The notes: generated by a model not told the origin, from the letters alone. A stretch of DNA of 64,000 bases from Labyrinthula sp. Ha (GCA_015227615.1 JAALGZ010000028.1:1-64000), one strand, 5' to 3'. Counted from the stretch's first letter, positions 10,257 to 21,826 are shown. A program made the numbers and translations.

Positions 10257-11046
10257 ATCCTATTTGCATAGTGATAGAAGCTAGTTCCACAGTTCAAATA
10301 TACAGAGGAGATTCCAATAAATAGAGTAACACTGTAGGACTTGTGCGAGCATGTAGGCTAGAACTCGGCCCCAATTAACTCTTAAATTCAACATATTCAT
10401 CATTAACCAATCATATTGCTCCCAATTTGGCAAGACAACAATTGCTAAAGTGCCAGATGGTTACGGTAGACAAGTATAGATATTTCCGACTCATAATAGT
10501 TTATTAGCGGTAGAGTGAAAATTCAAAATAAGTGTAAATGGGTTGCAAAGAAAGTTAGCTTAGTGTAACAGAAATGCCCCTCATCTATTCAAAAAGGGTC
10601 TATGTTATTTGTGCAATCGGTTGTTCGAGCGGTTTCTCTTCGACTCATGTGCTAATACTCGGCAAATTCGTTAGTTCTAAATATATCTTAAGGTTACAAA
10701 AAACAGTTTTGAATGCACAACATGCCAATGGCGGTACGTCGCTTCATTCTCTGGCTAATAGAAAAATGACCAAATTAACATCTTCTGTTTACATTCTATT
10801 TCCGATCGTGCCGGTTTCGCAGAGTCTGACTTTCATTTCTTTATGTTAAAACTTGGAATTTTTGGACAACAAGAGTTCTAAAATCTTATTCTTTATGATT
10901 TACCATATTGTGTTGTGTACTAGTTTCTAAGAACCTTTCAAAAGTGCCGCTCTCCAACATGCTGTATCGGTGATACTCTCATGATCTTGGTTCAAGTATA
11001 TAATTATCCAAATTATCATGTTGTGGCATTACTCTGGCTCACCCAA

Positions 11047-12999
11047 ATGTTCTTTAACATCAAGAAAAGAAAAGCACCACAAAAAGAGATACCTCCTATA
11101 TCCTCGAACAGGCCACCCAGGACACCAAGTACCAATGATTCAAAAGTATTAGATGTAAGAAGTGAAACTATAAAACATAACAATCCATCTACCATCTTGA
11201 TACAAAAGCGAAAAACAACCGAACCTGTCGCTATTGAAGTTAAAACAAAAAAAATTAAGAAGACAGAGACGGAAGAAACAAGCAATGATACTAAAACTCC
11301 ACCTAAAATACAACCTAAATTTTTTGATAAAAAAAAAGAAGAATCAAAGGACTTAATAAATCCTTCCGAAACTTTTGAGTCTCTTAATCTAAATTCAAAA
11401 TTAGTTCGCCATCTTTCAAAACGTTTCGAAATAAATACTCCAACTCAAGTTCAACTTAAATCTATTCCTCCAATTCTTTCTCAACGAGATATTCTCTTAA
11501 AATCAAAAACAGGTTCGGGAAAAACTCTTGCTTTTCTTTTACCAATTATTGATCTCCTCCTGACACCAAAATTTCACAAACTCTCAGAAGATAAAATATC
11601 AAATTTAATCAATAGGAAAAGTGGAATATTTTGTTTAATATTTTCTCCTACAAGAGAATTATGTCAACAAATTCATGAAGTCTTAAATAATTTACTTTTA
11701 GGGTTTAATTTTTTAGTTTCTGTTCTTTTATCAGGAGGTGAAAATAGAAAATCAGAAAAAGAAAGATTAAGAAGAGGTGCTAATTTTATTATTTCAACAC
11801 CAAAAAGATTTTTAGATCATTTTCAAAATACAATTAGTTTAAGAAAACAAATAAAAGTTGAAACTTTAAGATTTATTGTTCTAGATGAAGCAGATCGTTT
11901 ATGTGATAAATCTTTTGGTGTTCAAATAAGTGAAGTATTAACAGAAATAGAAAAATATTTTAAAACTTTTATATACAAAGGGAATGAAAATTCAGAAGAA
12001 GAAATATTTTATAAGAAGAAAGAAGAAGAAATTGGAATTTTGAAGCTGGATGAAGTTGCTATTGAAAGAGATAGAGAAATTTTTAAAAACTGTCAAATGA
12101 TTTTTGTTTCTGCAACATTAAATGAAACTATTAATTTATTGATTCAAAGTTATTTGAGAAATCCAATAAAAATAGAAATTTCAAGTGTTGAAAAAAAGTT
12201 TGTTTTACCTGAAGGTTTAGAGCAATATTCTCTTATAACAGAAACAAAATATAGATTAGTTCATCTGATATTCTTTTTAAATTTCATACAAAAAGAAAAA
12301 CAAAAGATATTATTATTTGTTTCAACTAGAGTTGAAGTAGAATTTCTTCTTTCTTTTCTTACTGGATTTTTAGACAAGTCTTTTTCTAGTTTTAAGCTTC
12401 ACGGATCAATAGCACAAAAAGAAAGAAAGGAAACATATTTTAAGTTTAATTCTGATAAATTTGAACATAATGTTTCAAGAATTTTAATTTGTACTGATGT
12501 TGCTGCAAGAGGGTTGGATTTTAAAAAGGTTGATTATGTTGTGAATTATCGAGCAGCTTCAGAAGTTTCAGATTATGTTCATCGAGTTGGAAGAACAGCA
12601 AGAAATAAATCCAAAGGAAGATCAGTTTTGTTTTTGAATACTCATGAAGCAGAATTTACAAAGTTTATTCAAGGGAAAAATATTTTCTTGAAAAATCTTT
12701 ATCCAATAATTTATAAGAATAATGAAATCACGTACTCAGCGGTGAAATCGGATAAAGAACAGATGAAGAAGCAAGTTTTTAAAAGAATTGAAAAAGAATT
12801 TAAGACTATTGAAGAATTTGTTTCGAAGAAGGTTGATTTGAATAAACTTGCAAAGGATGCAGCACGAGCTGGGATGAATAGTTACGGAACTTATGAGAAA
12901 AAATTAAAACCTATATTTCATGCTAAGCGGATGAATTTGTCTTCATGGTATCAGAGCTTTGGCTTAAAAGAAAAGAAAAAAGCTAGGAATAATTTTTGA
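11047..12999 (+). CDS. DBP7: DEAD-box RNA helicase, DBP7/DDX31 type
   Basis: ATP-dependent RNA helicase expected in the nucleolus, where DBP7/DDX31 proteins act in early 60S ribosome assembly. From ATG 11047 (650 residues), a Lys/Pro-rich N-terminus of about 105 residues precedes the core. Motifs: F-S-L Q-motif region with TPTQVQ, SKTGSGKT (Walker A, about 153-160), PTREL, the stretch GGENRKSEKERLRRGANFII, DEAD (280-283), SAT (355-357), CTDVAARGLDF and HRVGRTAR (512-519). The GGE-x-KSEK-x-RLR-G signature and LPEGLEQYSLIT favour DBP7/DDX31 over other nucleolar DEAD-box proteins. An insert rich in Glu/Lys separates DEAD and SAT. An in-frame ATG at 10981 would add 22 hydrophobic, non-conserved residues; I prefer 11047, which starts a basic N-terminus. 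Intronless, stop TGA. Confidence 0.9.
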   Translation: MFFNIKKRKAPQKEIPPISSNRPPRTPSTNDSKVLDVRSETIKHNNPSTILIQKRKTTEPVAIEVKTKKIKKTETEETSNDTKTPPKIQPKFFDKKKEESKDLINPSETFESLNLNSKLVRHLSKRFEINTPTQVQLKSIPPILSQRDILLKSKTGSGKTLAFLLPIIDLLLTPKFHKLSEDKISNLINRKSGIFCLIFSPTRELCQQIHEVLNNLLLGFNFLVSVLLSGGENRKSEKERLRRGANFIISTPKRFLDHFQNTISLRKQIKVETLRFIVLDEADRLCDKSFGVQISEVLTEIEKYFKTFIYKGNENSEEEIFYKKKEEEIGILKLDEVAIERDREIFKNCQMIFVSATLNETINLLIQSYLRNPIKIEISSVEKKFVLPEGLEQYSLITETKYRLVHLIFFLNFIQKEKQKILLFVSTRVEVEFLLSFLTGFLDKSFSSFKLHGSIAQKERKETYFKFNSDKFEHNVSRILICTDVAARGLDFKKVDYVVNYRAASEVSDYVHRVGRTARNKSKGRSVLFLNTHEAEFTKFIQGKNIFLKNLYPIIYKNNEITYSAVKSDKEQMKKQVFKRIEKEFKTIEEFVSKKVDLNKLAKDAARAGMNSYGTYEKKLKPIFHAKRMNLSSWYQSFGLKEKKKARNNF

Positions 13000-14520
13000 C
13001 TCGTTCTAGGCTAATATTAAGGTGAGTTTGATATATAGTGTCCTTAAATTTGGGTACAGGCCGTTTTGAGCAAAATCAAATTAGTAGTACATGGAAATTG
13101 AGTATTGCCGTAACGCCATAATTTGTATGATTATGTACTTGAACGAAGATCGCAACTAGCGTATCATGAATGTATTATGTAGGAGAGCAGCACTACAGAT
13201 AGAAAAAACAAGTATTCATCTCTTTCTCATTGGTTTCAACCAATAGATTTACCGGATCGAAGTCTTTGTATCTGCTGCATCCTGCTGCCTTAAAGCTCTT
13301 GTATGACTCAAGGGTATCTAAATATAAATAGTTGTTGTAGTACTTAGAAAGTGAAATACACTCTATATTTATCAATGAAAGTTTTTCTTGTATTTTTGAG
13401 TATTAGTTATTAAGGTCTGGTTTGGTACCAGTTAAGACATTGAAACGAAATCATAACCAAACTAACAATTATCAGAAAAACTCATTAATAACCAAAAGAT
13501 TTTTCCCTACTTAGCATTGTCTTCAAAACGTAGATGTGTGACATAGAAACAGAGAATATTGTTTAAAATTTAATGTCATACCTCAACTTTCACCACGTAA
13601 TGACTTTAAACATCAATTTTTTTCATATGAACAATCCAGAAGAAGTATGTAACAACTTGCCAGGTGAGAGTGCGTCCCAAACAGCAAAAAATCCTTGTTA
13701 AAGAAAAAGTTGGCTATCTCTACTTGTACAATCCTTAAGTTCAGTCCTGCTGTGACCACAATAATGTTAAAACGACCTTGTCATTGCTGATTGAACCGAA
13801 GATTTCTTCAAATGATGCTGCTCCCTTTCCATCTGCTGCGAAAGGAACTTTGCTAATGATGTTGTGTGATACGTTATTGTATTTTATGTTGGATATTTCT
13901 AGTTTTAGATTCGGTTTCAGCCGATTGTACATGGTTTTTATGTCCACTTCTTATAATTCCAAAAGTTCACTTATTTCAATATCATCAACATGGGTATCCT
14001 GTACCCAGGCAGGAATGTGTCACCTGAGCTTTGTAAGGCGAATATAACATTCTCCTATGGATAACCAGCTAGTTCTACTGCTGTGCCCCTTAGAGTCGCA
14101 CATGTTACCATCTCCTGTGCATCATGTATATACAGGTACAATAGTATCTCTAGTAATTTTCCACTAATTCTTAACAAAATGGCTATTAGTCTCATTTATT
14201 CTGGACATGCCTAAAATTATATTCATCTCCATATCTTTGATTATCATAACGCTAGCTACATAGCCACTCCACCTGTAAGACCAGAGTAGCAAAAGCGCGT
14301 GTTCCCGAATATTGATATCATTAGCTTCTGTTGTAGAAATAAAAGATCTTATATTCAGGTTGTAAGTATTTAGTGTGCTATGAAGAAATGTGCCACGCAA
14401 CATTGGACTCTGTGCCAGGTCTTGCTTCTGCAAAAGTCAACATCATTAATCTGCGAGAACTTGCCTCCGTGGAGGTAAAAGCTCCGGCTAGTCACTACGA
14501 TTTCCTTGTGCATCAAGAAG
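13000..14520. other. Intergenic, no gene recognised
   Basis: About 1.5 kb between the helicase stop and the first MITE. Open frames on both strands are below 95 codons, overlap one another and match no family known to me. Confidence 0.6.
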
Positions 14521-14755
14521 TAGGCATCGGACTTGCTAAAAACTATCGAAAATTTATTGACAATTGTATTTATTCTAGTTAACAAAAAAGGAAAGGGATT
14601 TTAGCATTTATCAAATGGTTCTGATTTTCTTCTCATTATCAACTAATTATCAATAATCAGTCACAATGATTTGAAAATTATCATAATAAAGAAATAAGAA
14701 GGATATGAGGAAAGTTTTTATTGGCAAATAATCAATAAATCCAATCCTATTCCTA
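14521..14755. mobile_element. MITE copy 1 (short class, 235 bp)
   Basis: Bounded by TA on both sides. The left terminus TAGGCATCGGACTTG and the right terminus (reverse complement TAGGAATAGGATTGGATTTA) are imperfect inverted repeats. Inside lie ATTTATCAAATGGTTCT and, further on, AATGATTTGAAAATTATC, which recur in copy 4 at equal spacing. The structure fits a non-autonomous Tc1/mariner-like element with a TA target; no transposase is encoded. Open frames crossing it are fortuitous. Confidence 0.8.
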
Positions 14756-15927
14756 GCCGCTTCACAAGTTTATGAAGATCTCACCACAGTGAAGAAACAA
14801 AGAAAAATCTTAGGTATCTGACTCAGGGTTCCATGCCCCAGCTCTACATTATTAATCATGCCAAAATCAGTGTTACATCGTGTGAATTGAAAATAAAAAT
14901 CTTTCGCTGAAAAGCTTAATCAATACAAGTAGCGAATGATCATTGGTGACTTTTATCATAAGGGATACATGCTTCTAAGATTATGGCGGGCAAGCAGATG
15001 CACACTGCACACCAGATAACATCTGCTCTCGGTTTTTCTCCTGTGATATGGAAAAGAGAAGAAATTATCCCATGTTAATAACGTGCGCTGTTATTGTTCA
15101 CAAGGTTATTTCAATTGTTTTAACTCATATTTAAACAATTAACTACAAGAATAGTCGCCTTATATAACATCTCCTTACATCTGAAACACCCTTTTCTTAT
15201 TGTTCTCATACCAAAGTTTAGTTTTCTTTCTTAATGAAGAAAGATAATACTTCATAGAGTTTGAACAGGTTCCTAAAGAATTAAGAGTTTGGCCTCTGTA
15301 AGGAGTAGCAGTTTCGTATTTATTTAAAATGTTTAAAATGAACATCCATAAAGAGGATACGTAGAGTATATACAAGTCCAAGATTAGAATATCTATTTTT
15401 GAAACTAACTGCTTTTCGTTCCTATCTATATCCTAGGATGTCGCCCACAATAATCAGGCTTTGTCAACAGTGTCGCTCACCCAGCGCGTTGAAGCTCCGA
15501 ATTTTTCATACCGCAATTGGTTATCGAGTGATGCAGTGGTACTTACTCTAGAGCATCTTCTGATAAGTTTTTTACCAAAAGTACGACTTTTGATGAATTC
15601 TCTGGTGGGATATATCTACAAATAAATAATAACAGCAACTTTTGTGTTTTCTTTTTTTTACTTTTATATGCTCTTGAGGAAATAACATATCTTAACGTAC
15701 TGTTGATTGCAAATTAAGTAATTTTATACAAAATCTGGTTTTATACCAAAAGAACAGGCTACTTCTTCCTCAATGAAGATGTATTAGTGTGTTGATAATC
15801 ATTTTTAACTATGAAGACAATGAATCCCTTAAACTGTAACTTAGAATATTAGTTCCAAGTAAGAAGGAAACAGTACAATAAACCAAAGTTGTTATGCTAT
15901 GGCACAAGTACGAATAAGACATATTAA
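14756..15927. other. Intergenic, no gene recognised
   Basis: A/T-rich spacer before the PTS-rich membrane protein. The right end must hold that gene's promoter; no clear motif can be named. Confidence 0.55.
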
Positions 15928-16710
15928 ATGAAAGAAAATAAAGACACAAATCTATTAGATAAACTAGAAGACACTCCATCAGATGAAATTGATATCAAAG
16001 ATGGAAAAGGAACAAAGTATAAATTCATAATGGATGATAATAGTGAATTAGAAAGTGTTACACCTTTTATGACTATGATAAAGTCTATTGAAAACGACGA
16101 GAAACTCCAAACCGGAAAAAGAAAATCTGTCAACCTTTTCAATCAACTTACTCTTGAAAAAAATAATAAGGAAAAAAAGAAAAACAAAAAATTTATTATG
16201 TTTCTTTTATTTATCCCTTTCATTCTTATCATAAGCGCTTGCTTTCTTATTTATTTCCTCCTAACTTCTTCTTCAAACCAAACTTCACAAATTACGAACC
16301 CAGAAACACCAACAACTTCTCCAATTTCAGCACCAACTTATCTTAGCACTAAAACACCTTCTTCTTCTCCATCATATCTATCAACTAACTTTCCTTCAAC
16401 TAAACCTACTTTTTCTCCAACGGCTACACCTACTTTTTTCCCATCAGATTCTCCATCAAAAGCTCCGACAGAAGAAAGTACAACTGGAGAAAATTTATGT
16501 TATTCTGCAGAAAGTTCTGATTATAGATATTGTTTGGATGAATATACTTTGCAAAAGTGTGACGAAGTTGATGGCGTTATTGTTCCAGGAAAGGTTGATA
16601 ACTGTTTCGAGAAACCCGACAACAGACACTATTGCAGATGTCCAGACGGGGAATTATTCAATTTAGATTATGGCTGCTCTATGGAAAAAAATGTGGGAGA
16701 TTGTGATTAG
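15928..16710 (+). CDS. Single-pass membrane protein with PTS-rich stalk and eight-Cys C-terminus
   Basis: 260 residues, intronless, start ATG preceded by an A/T-rich leader, stop TAG. Residues 1-88 are charged and end in a Lys-rich stretch (KEKKKNKK). Residues 89-112 form one strong hydrophobic segment with no cleavable signal before it. Residues 113-187 are a Ser/Thr/Pro stalk with repeated TPT, SPS and APT words. Residues 188-260 contain eight cysteines (191, 202, 211, 226, 236, 238, 250, 259) that could form four disulfides. The positive-inside rule predicts a type II topology with the stalk and Cys module outside, so it may be a cell-surface or secretory-route protein with O-glycosylation. 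PxSxxPS-type stalks are frequent in stramenopile proteins. The family of the Cys module is not recognised. Confidence 0.8.
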   Translation: MKENKDTNLLDKLEDTPSDEIDIKDGKGTKYKFIMDDNSELESVTPFMTMIKSIENDEKLQTGKRKSVNLFNQLTLEKNNKEKKKNKKFIMFLLFIPFILIISACFLIYFLLTSSSNQTSQITNPETPTTSPISAPTYLSTKTPSSSPSYLSTNFPSTKPTFSPTATPTFFPSDSPSKAPTEESTTGENLCYSAESSDYRYCLDEYTLQKCDEVDGVIVPGKVDNCFEKPDNRHYCRCPDGELFNLDYGCSMEKNVGDCD

Positions 16711-16899
16711 TTTCACGAAGCGTGGGATGCTAGTTAGATTTAGTAATTTAGCACGACAGAGAATTTCGTCGTAAGTTAATTGCATCCTATATCTTTGATC
16801 TACTATTCCTTTTCCAGATTGATCTCTTACTAATTTCCTATTGTTGACTTTTTACTTCTTACGAGGTTTTCTTCTACTTCCAAAGGTTGACTCTTAACT

Positions 16900-18345
16900 T
16901 CATCCAATCCGAAAGGTGCTTACGCCATCTGGAGGCACGGCAGCTTCCTTTCGCTTGATTTTCTGGTATACATGGTTCCGCTTTTCTTCCTTGAACATAA
17001 CTTTTTTCATCTTTTTTTCTTCTCTTCTGAGTTTCTTTAGTTCTTTAACTCGCTGTTTCCGCGCTTTCTTTTCTTCCTTACTCTCACCTTTTTCTCTTTT
17101 CTCAATTATCACTTCAGGGATATTCACAACCTCCTCCTCAGCTTCTATCAGGGCATTAATGGCCTTGACTTTTTCCTTTCTTCTTCTGTTCATGGAAATA
17201 ACCGAAGGTAGATTAGAGGTTGTCGAGTATGTTGATAATATAGTCTGACAATCATGAACTCTTGCATTTGGATCTCTGAACTTGTAACAAGGAGCAGCAA
17301 AGCTTTTGACAACAGAAAGAACATCCATTTCATCTAAATTCTCTTCCTCTTTGCCTTCCTCTCTCTGAACAGCTTCCAAAGCAACATCTTTTACCCTTCG
17401 CTTGGCCTGCTTGAACGTATTTTGTTGTAGAACGGTTGACTTAGGACCTGCTAATCCCTTTTCTGCCAGTTTCATCTGAAGGTTGTCTATGTCTAGAATT
17501 TGATCTAACTGCTTTGAATCAGTGTTTAAATCTATGGCGTCTACCCCTTTATAAAGTTCCTCTATGTGCTCTTCTTCTTGCTCGGAATTATATTCTTCTT
17601 CCATGAAGTTCTCGAAGATCTCATCTAGTTCACTCTTCTCTTGCACATCACAGATTTCATCTATTTCAACTTCCTCTTCGCAATCTGCTTCTTCCATTAA
17701 TTTCTTCATATGACTTTCGAAATCGAATTCTGCGTCTGGTTCTTGTTTCTCTTTTTCAACTAATTTTTGCACAAAATCATCATCTAATAGCTTCTCAGGA
17801 TCAGGATTTAGTTTATCAAACAACTCTTCCCCCTTTAAACTCTCTGTTTTAGCTCCGTCACCAAACAATTCCTCATCCAACAACTTCTTAACATCCTCAT
17901 CGAAATGATCGCCATCAACAACTACATTCTGAAGAATCGCTTCCAATTTATCATCTGCAGAAGCCAAAACACCGGATTGTTTGATTGTTTCATCCAACCC
18001 AGACTTCACTACTTCTCCAGAACGACTGACAAACACCCCTTGGTTTGACATTTCAGCTAGATGTTGGTGATAATCGTAGCCATCTATAGGAAACCCAAGC
18101 TCATCCACTTCATCCAATTTTTTCTCAAACGTTTGTTCCTGTTTCGCCTCATGTGCCTCTATAACTTCCAAAAGATTCGATCTGCCCTCAGCCATAGCCA
18201 TATATGTTTTTTCATCAGCAGGTTCAAGCACAAACTTACTTCCTCCTTCACTCTCTGGAACATGATAAAGTGGATCTTGTCTTGACCTATGCATCAACTT
18301 GAAGTGATGCGCTTTCTTTTTATCTATGAATTTTTTCCTTCCCAT
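16900..18345 (-). CDS. LTV1: LTV1-like 40S ribosome biogenesis factor
   Basis: 481 residues, close to the yeast and human LTV1 lengths. The N-terminus GRKKFIDKKKAHHFKLMHRS followed by RQDPLY is the family hallmark (human FIEKKKAVSFHLVHRSQRDPL). The GFPIDGYDYHQHLAEM segment matches the conserved YDY-x-QHL region. The middle is strongly acidic and low in complexity. The C-terminal 80 residues are Lys/Arg/Glu-rich and probably a single charged helix. LTV1 binds pre-40S particles and is released by casein-kinase phosphorylation in yeast and human. Start ATG at 18345, stop TGA, no intron. Transcribed in the same direction as UFD2, about 395 bp downstream of it. Confidence 0.93.
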   Translation of the reverse strand: MGRKKFIDKKKAHHFKLMHRSRQDPLYHVPESEGGSKFVLEPADEKTYMAMAEGRSNLLEVIEAHEAKQEQTFEKKLDEVDELGFPIDGYDYHQHLAEMSNQGVFVSRSGEVVKSGLDETIKQSGVLASADDKLEAILQNVVVDGDHFDEDVKKLLDEELFGDGAKTESLKGEELFDKLNPDPEKLLDDDFVQKLVEKEKQEPDAEFDFESHMKKLMEEADCEEEVEIDEICDVQEKSELDEIFENFMEEEYNSEQEEEHIEELYKGVDAIDLNTDSKQLDQILDIDNLQMKLAEKGLAGPKSTVLQQNTFKQAKRRVKDVALEAVQREEGKEEENLDEMDVLSVVKSFAAPCYKFRDPNARVHDCQTILSTYSTTSNLPSVISMNRRRKEKVKAINALIEAEEEVVNIPEVIIEKREKGESKEEKKARKQRVKELKKLRREEKKMKKVMFKEEKRNHVYQKIKRKEAAVPPDGVSTFRIG

Positions 18346-18739
18346 AATTTATTGTAGATGCTTTTCTATTCTTTTCAACGGCTATTAATAGCTATTAGCT
18401 ATATATTGAGCCAATCATTTACTGGTTCCAAAAACCCAGCCAATCAAATAATGGAATATCTAGGATAGATAATGTATAGTTTAATATTATTAGCAAGTTA
18501 TTAATGTGAAATATTTAATCTCCACGAAAGTGCATTGAAGAATGGAGAAAAAGAAAGAAGAAAAGACGAAAGAACAGATAGTTGAAGAGAAGCTTGCAAA
18601 AAAGGGAATATTCTCAAAAAAAGATAGAATGTTTCAATGGAATTGACAAATCTCAGGTGAACAAAAAGGAAGAAAACAAACCGAGAAAAGAAACCAAAGC
18701 TTAACAATATCAAGATTTGTAGACCTATACAGAACATCA
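18346..18739. promoter_or_regulatory. Spacer upstream of LTV1 with two CCAATCA boxes
   Basis: 394 bp between the UFD2 stop and the LTV1 start. (G/C)AGCCAATCA occurs at 18409-18417 and 18438-18446, that is, TGATTGGCT in the direction of LTV1, about 65-100 bp upstream of its ATG. These look like paired CCAAT boxes. A 34-codon Lys/Glu-rich open frame on the plus strand (18542-18646) was not accepted as a gene. Confidence 0.4.
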
Positions 18740-21700
18740 TTATTCCCCTCGCTTCCACTTCTCTATGCGCGCCTTAAGTTCTGGTAATGGTTCCAACATT
18801 GACTCATCCAATGCCATCCTATTAAAGGGATCTGTTTTATCATTCAGCAAGTGCTGCAAGATAACTTGCCGGTCAATAACTTTGCCCGATGTGGGCAGTC
18901 TGACTGGATCAGACATTACTTCCAACAGAAGAGGATCCAGGAACTCATCAGGTGCTTCACCTCTTTCAATATCCATCTGCTCCATTTCCTGCATTATATT
19001 CTGGATCTCTTTATTATATTTCTCAAACTTCTCATGTACTTCCTTTGGTCCACCTTTAAGGAGAATGTATCCGGATCCATACCTGAGGACATGAACAGCA
19101 GCTCTCTCTAATACATCAAACTGGTAGAATCCACATTCAGCTATAGCTCTTTTAAAATCTTGACCTCCTTTTTCAATGAAACGCAAAAGAGTTTCCACAA
19201 TTTTACACAGCAATTCCTTTGGAAAGAAATTATACTTTTCAGGATTGTCAATCTTGAAATCTACACCATGTTTTCCTGATATATTTGCTAGAACACTAAT
19301 AAGCATTCCAGCTAATCGAGTTGCTAGACTTGAGTTCATAAACGCTTCCACAAAGACATCATCATCAGCCAAGTACCTCAACATAAACGTAACCTCATTA
19401 GCAAGTAATAAAGTGCTTGAAATATGCCTTTCATTTTCTTCTAGAGCTTCTTGTTTTTGATTCCTATCCTCTTCAGACAACGCACCCCAGACAGCAGTCG
19501 ACTGCATCTCAGTCAGCAAGATCTTAATCTCCCTCAATCTCTGCAGAGATCCCGCTATTCCATCATTCGTCTGATTAATGATCCCATTCGCAAATTTCAA
19601 AAACTCATTATTCTCAGAACTTTTTGCAAATGCCCTAAACGCAGGTTTGTGCCGATCAAATTTCCAAAGAAACTTCAATAGAAGCGCAATGTGATGTCGA
19701 TGTCCTGTTGACTCATAATACCCAGTGTCTTCCACATCTCCGTACAATAACAACAAAGCAGGAGCTAAGTTCTTAGCTATTAATTCCGAACACTGCCACC
19801 CAATTATCAAACTCCTTGATTCTTGCTCCGCAGGTGTGGAATCCTCAGATGACTTTCTTTCATTTTCCTTCTCGCTATCAGGAAGTAATCCACAAAATAT
19901 AGCTTCTGCAAATCCAGCTCTCACATGAGGAGATTTAACATATTCAGGGGAAGCCATAAACACGACAAAGAAATCAGTCAGGCGTTTAAGAGATGGACTA
20001 TCGCCAAGTCCTAATAAACCAGCTGAATGATAGGACACTTCCTTGAATAAATCAGTCGCATCGGTGATTACATGTTCTGGTAGATTAAGTATAAAAGGAC
20101 TAGGAGACTTTGGAAGTGGAAGAGTTACTTCATCCATAGATTTTCCTGTTGCCAGGTGAATTAACCAACTTCCTAATCCAGCATATAAACTTACTGCAGT
20201 TGAAATAACATCAGGTTCAAAAACTGAGCATTCAATTGCATAAATTTCACGTAAAATTCGATACAAGGTTTTCTTCTCAGGTGTCTCCGCTGCATTTGGA
20301 GCAAACATTTCCCTTGGTAAAGCAGATCTCATGTGACTGTAATGTCTTTCAAGAGACTTTAACTTTCTCATCTGTGCAATTGGAGCTAAATGCATAGCAC
20401 GTAAAGCATAAAAAAAGCATCGAGTAACAAGATGAAACTCACTTTCTGTTTTTTCAACAGTGTTTGCTGATACTTGTTCAGCATCCTCATCTAATTTACC
20501 TAATTTAGTTACATCTTGAGGAAATGCTCTTGTTACTGATCCATCTGAAGTGCAAGCAAATTCAGCATTAATTAACTTAATTTTTCCGTCAAATTTTTCG
20601 GGATCGAGAAAGGGTTTACAAAGTTGAAGTAAAGTTGCAGTCACGTTCATCATCATCCCAACATTTGAAGATTTGGTTGGATCAGGTTGCGTTCTTTCCA
20701 ACTCTTCATTATAAAATAAAATCTTAGAAAACCAATCCAAACAACTTGTTTTCGCTTCAGCACCACCTTTCAAAACCAGTCTTGTAATCTGAAATTGTGC
20801 TGTGTGCACTGCTTGTAAATTTTCAAGAGTTCTCATTTTTTTTGATTCATAATCTGACTTTGTTAAATTGCGAACCTCAGGAAACATATATTGCATAACT
20901 TTATCCGTATAAATCGAAGGAAGAAAGAAAGATCCGAAAACAGATTCGTCTTCCATTCTTCTTCCTTTTGATATCTCATAACCAGATTCCTTTTGAAAAT
21001 CTCCTATCATATTAATCATCCGCATAAACGTTTCTGAAACATCTGCTCTTGCTCTTTGATGTTGAAGTCTATTCGCATAAGGATTCTTATCATCAAAAAC
21101 TCTTTTCTTTTCTCCCCAATCTGCTGTACTATCTTTCTTCAACAAATCCCCAAATGTACTCGCAAAGTGTGGAACTGAAAGCAAGACATGAAGACAGCGC
21201 AAGTACTCGAACGCATAAGGAACAACATCATCTGCTCTTTTTCTCATCATTTGCGCTAAATATTTTGAAGCAACGTTCACAAGTTCTTTTGTTTCCTCAT
21301 CTGTTGCTGTTTCGGCAATTTCAAAGATTAATTTATGTGATTCGTGTCCTTTTCCACTTGAAAGAAAATCCACAGCGTCTGATATATTTGGCGAATCTGT
21401 TGGATCAGTTCGAAGAATTCTAGAACCAGCAATTCGGATATAATCATGAGATATCTGTGCAAGTTCAATTGCAGATCTAAGTTCAAGTCCTGTAATGTTT
21501 GTTGCATTTTGTTCATGTTTTTTTTTCTCAGCAACTAGTCTATTGTAAGATTCAACTAAGTATTTAAAGAAATCAGTGTTTGAAGATCTTTGTTTTCTAT
21601 CCAAGTATTTTTTTACTTCTTTCAAACTAAGCAGTTGATCTGCAGTTTTGTTCTCGGAGAGGTTTTTCTCTTGACCTCTAATGAAAACATTTGACACTTT

Positions 21701-21826
21701 GGGGACTTGTACGAGGTTAAAGGAATCAGAATTTTGTTTTTTCTCGTATTTAAGATTAAAAATTGCTTGAAGAAATAGAGAGATTAACTTTGGATCAGCT
21801 TTAACTTGTAGTTCTTCTGAATTCAT
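18740..21826 (-). CDS. UFD2: Ubiquitin conjugation factor E4 (UFD2/UBE4), U-box
   Basis: 1028 residues from ATG 21826; the three codons before it (GTG AAA CAA) are not needed. The Ufd2 core fills about residues 300-900, including [18 protein letters not shown] and [22 protein letters not shown]-terminal U-box follows: [20 protein letters not shown], then [12 protein letters not shown] and [21 protein letters not shown], ending KRGE. The U-box lacks zinc ligands, as expected, and recruits E2 enzymes. UFD2 extends ubiquitin chains on substrates delivered with CDC48/p97 and hands them to proteasome shuttle factors. Length is between yeast (about 960) and human UBE4A/B. Intronless, stop TAA. The upstream side opens onto the gene desert. 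Confidence 0.95.
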   Translation of the reverse strand: MNSEELQVKADPKLISLFLQAIFNLKYEKKQNSDSFNLVQVPKVSNVFIRGQEKNLSENKTADQLLSLKEVKKYLDRKQRSSNTDFFKYLVESYNRLVAEKKKHEQNATNITGLELRSAIELAQISHDYIRIAGSRILRTDPTDSPNISDAVDFLSSGKGHESHKLIFEIAETATDEETKELVNVASKYLAQMMRKRADDVVPYAFEYLRCLHVLLSVPHFASTFGDLLKKDSTADWGEKKRVFDDKNPYANRLQHQRARADVSETFMRMINMIGDFQKESGYEISKGRRMEDESVFGSFFLPSIYTDKVMQYMFPEVRNLTKSDYESKKMRTLENLQAVHTAQFQITRLVLKGGAEAKTSCLDWFSKILFYNEELERTQPDPTKSSNVGMMMNVTATLLQLCKPFLDPEKFDGKIKLINAEFACTSDGSVTRAFPQDVTKLGKLDEDAEQVSANTVEKTESEFHLVTRCFFYALRAMHLAPIAQMRKLKSLERHYSHMRSALPREMFAPNAAETPEKKTLYRILREIYAIECSVFEPDVISTAVSLYAGLGSWLIHLATGKSMDEVTLPLPKSPSPFILNLPEHVITDATDLFKEVSYHSAGLLGLGDSPSLKRLTDFFVVFMASPEYVKSPHVRAGFAEAIFCGLLPDSEKENERKSSEDSTPAEQESRSLIIGWQCSELIAKNLAPALLLLYGDVEDTGYYESTGHRHHIALLLKFLWKFDRHKPAFRAFAKSSENNEFLKFANGIINQTNDGIAGSLQRLREIKILLTEMQSTAVWGALSEEDRNQKQEALEENERHISSTLLLANEVTFMLRYLADDDVFVEAFMNSSLATRLAGMLISVLANISGKHGVDFKIDNPEKYNFFPKELLCKIVETLLRFIEKGGQDFKRAIAECGFYQFDVLERAAVHVLRYGSGYILLKGGPKEVHEKFEKYNKEIQNIMQEMEQMDIERGEAPDEFLDPLLLEVMSDPVRLPTSGKVIDRQVILQHLLNDKTDPFNRMALDESMLEPLPELKARIEKWKRGE

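Larger units (their letters stand above)
8864..11046. other. Intergenic region with direct repeat and palindrome cluster
   Basis: No gene is recognised. The 8.9-9.7 kb part is A/T-rich. 9.7-9.95 kb is pyrimidine-rich on the plus strand and carries a 41-bp direct repeat. 10.14-10.26 kb carries several strong palindromes. Open frames at 9964-10290 (minus), 10136-10324 (plus) and 10574-10849 (plus) match no family known to me and overlap the palindromes or lack support. The promoter of the DBP7-like gene must lie in the last part. Confidence 0.6.

Noticed and set aside
9964-10290. 108-codon minus-strand open frame
   Set aside because: It runs through the palindrome cluster, has no recognisable family, and its opposite strand is equally open.
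10574-10849. 91-codon plus-strand open frame upstream of DBP7
   Set aside because: No family resemblance and no supporting neighbour or composition signal.
10981-11046. Upstream ATG as start of the DBP7-like helicase
   Set aside because: It would add 22 hydrophobic residues unlike the basic N-termini of this family. The ATG at 11047 starts the Lys-rich region.
14164-14433. Minus-strand frame with a short stretch (MEMNIILGM) faintly like the end of a Ty3-type protease
   Set aside because: The similarity is a few residues only. No other retrotransposon domain or terminal repeat was found nearby, so no element is claimed.
18542-18646. 34-codon Lys/Glu-rich open frame between LTV1 and UFD2
   Set aside because: Purine-rich low complexity in the intergenic spacer. 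No downstream exon that keeps the frame was found.
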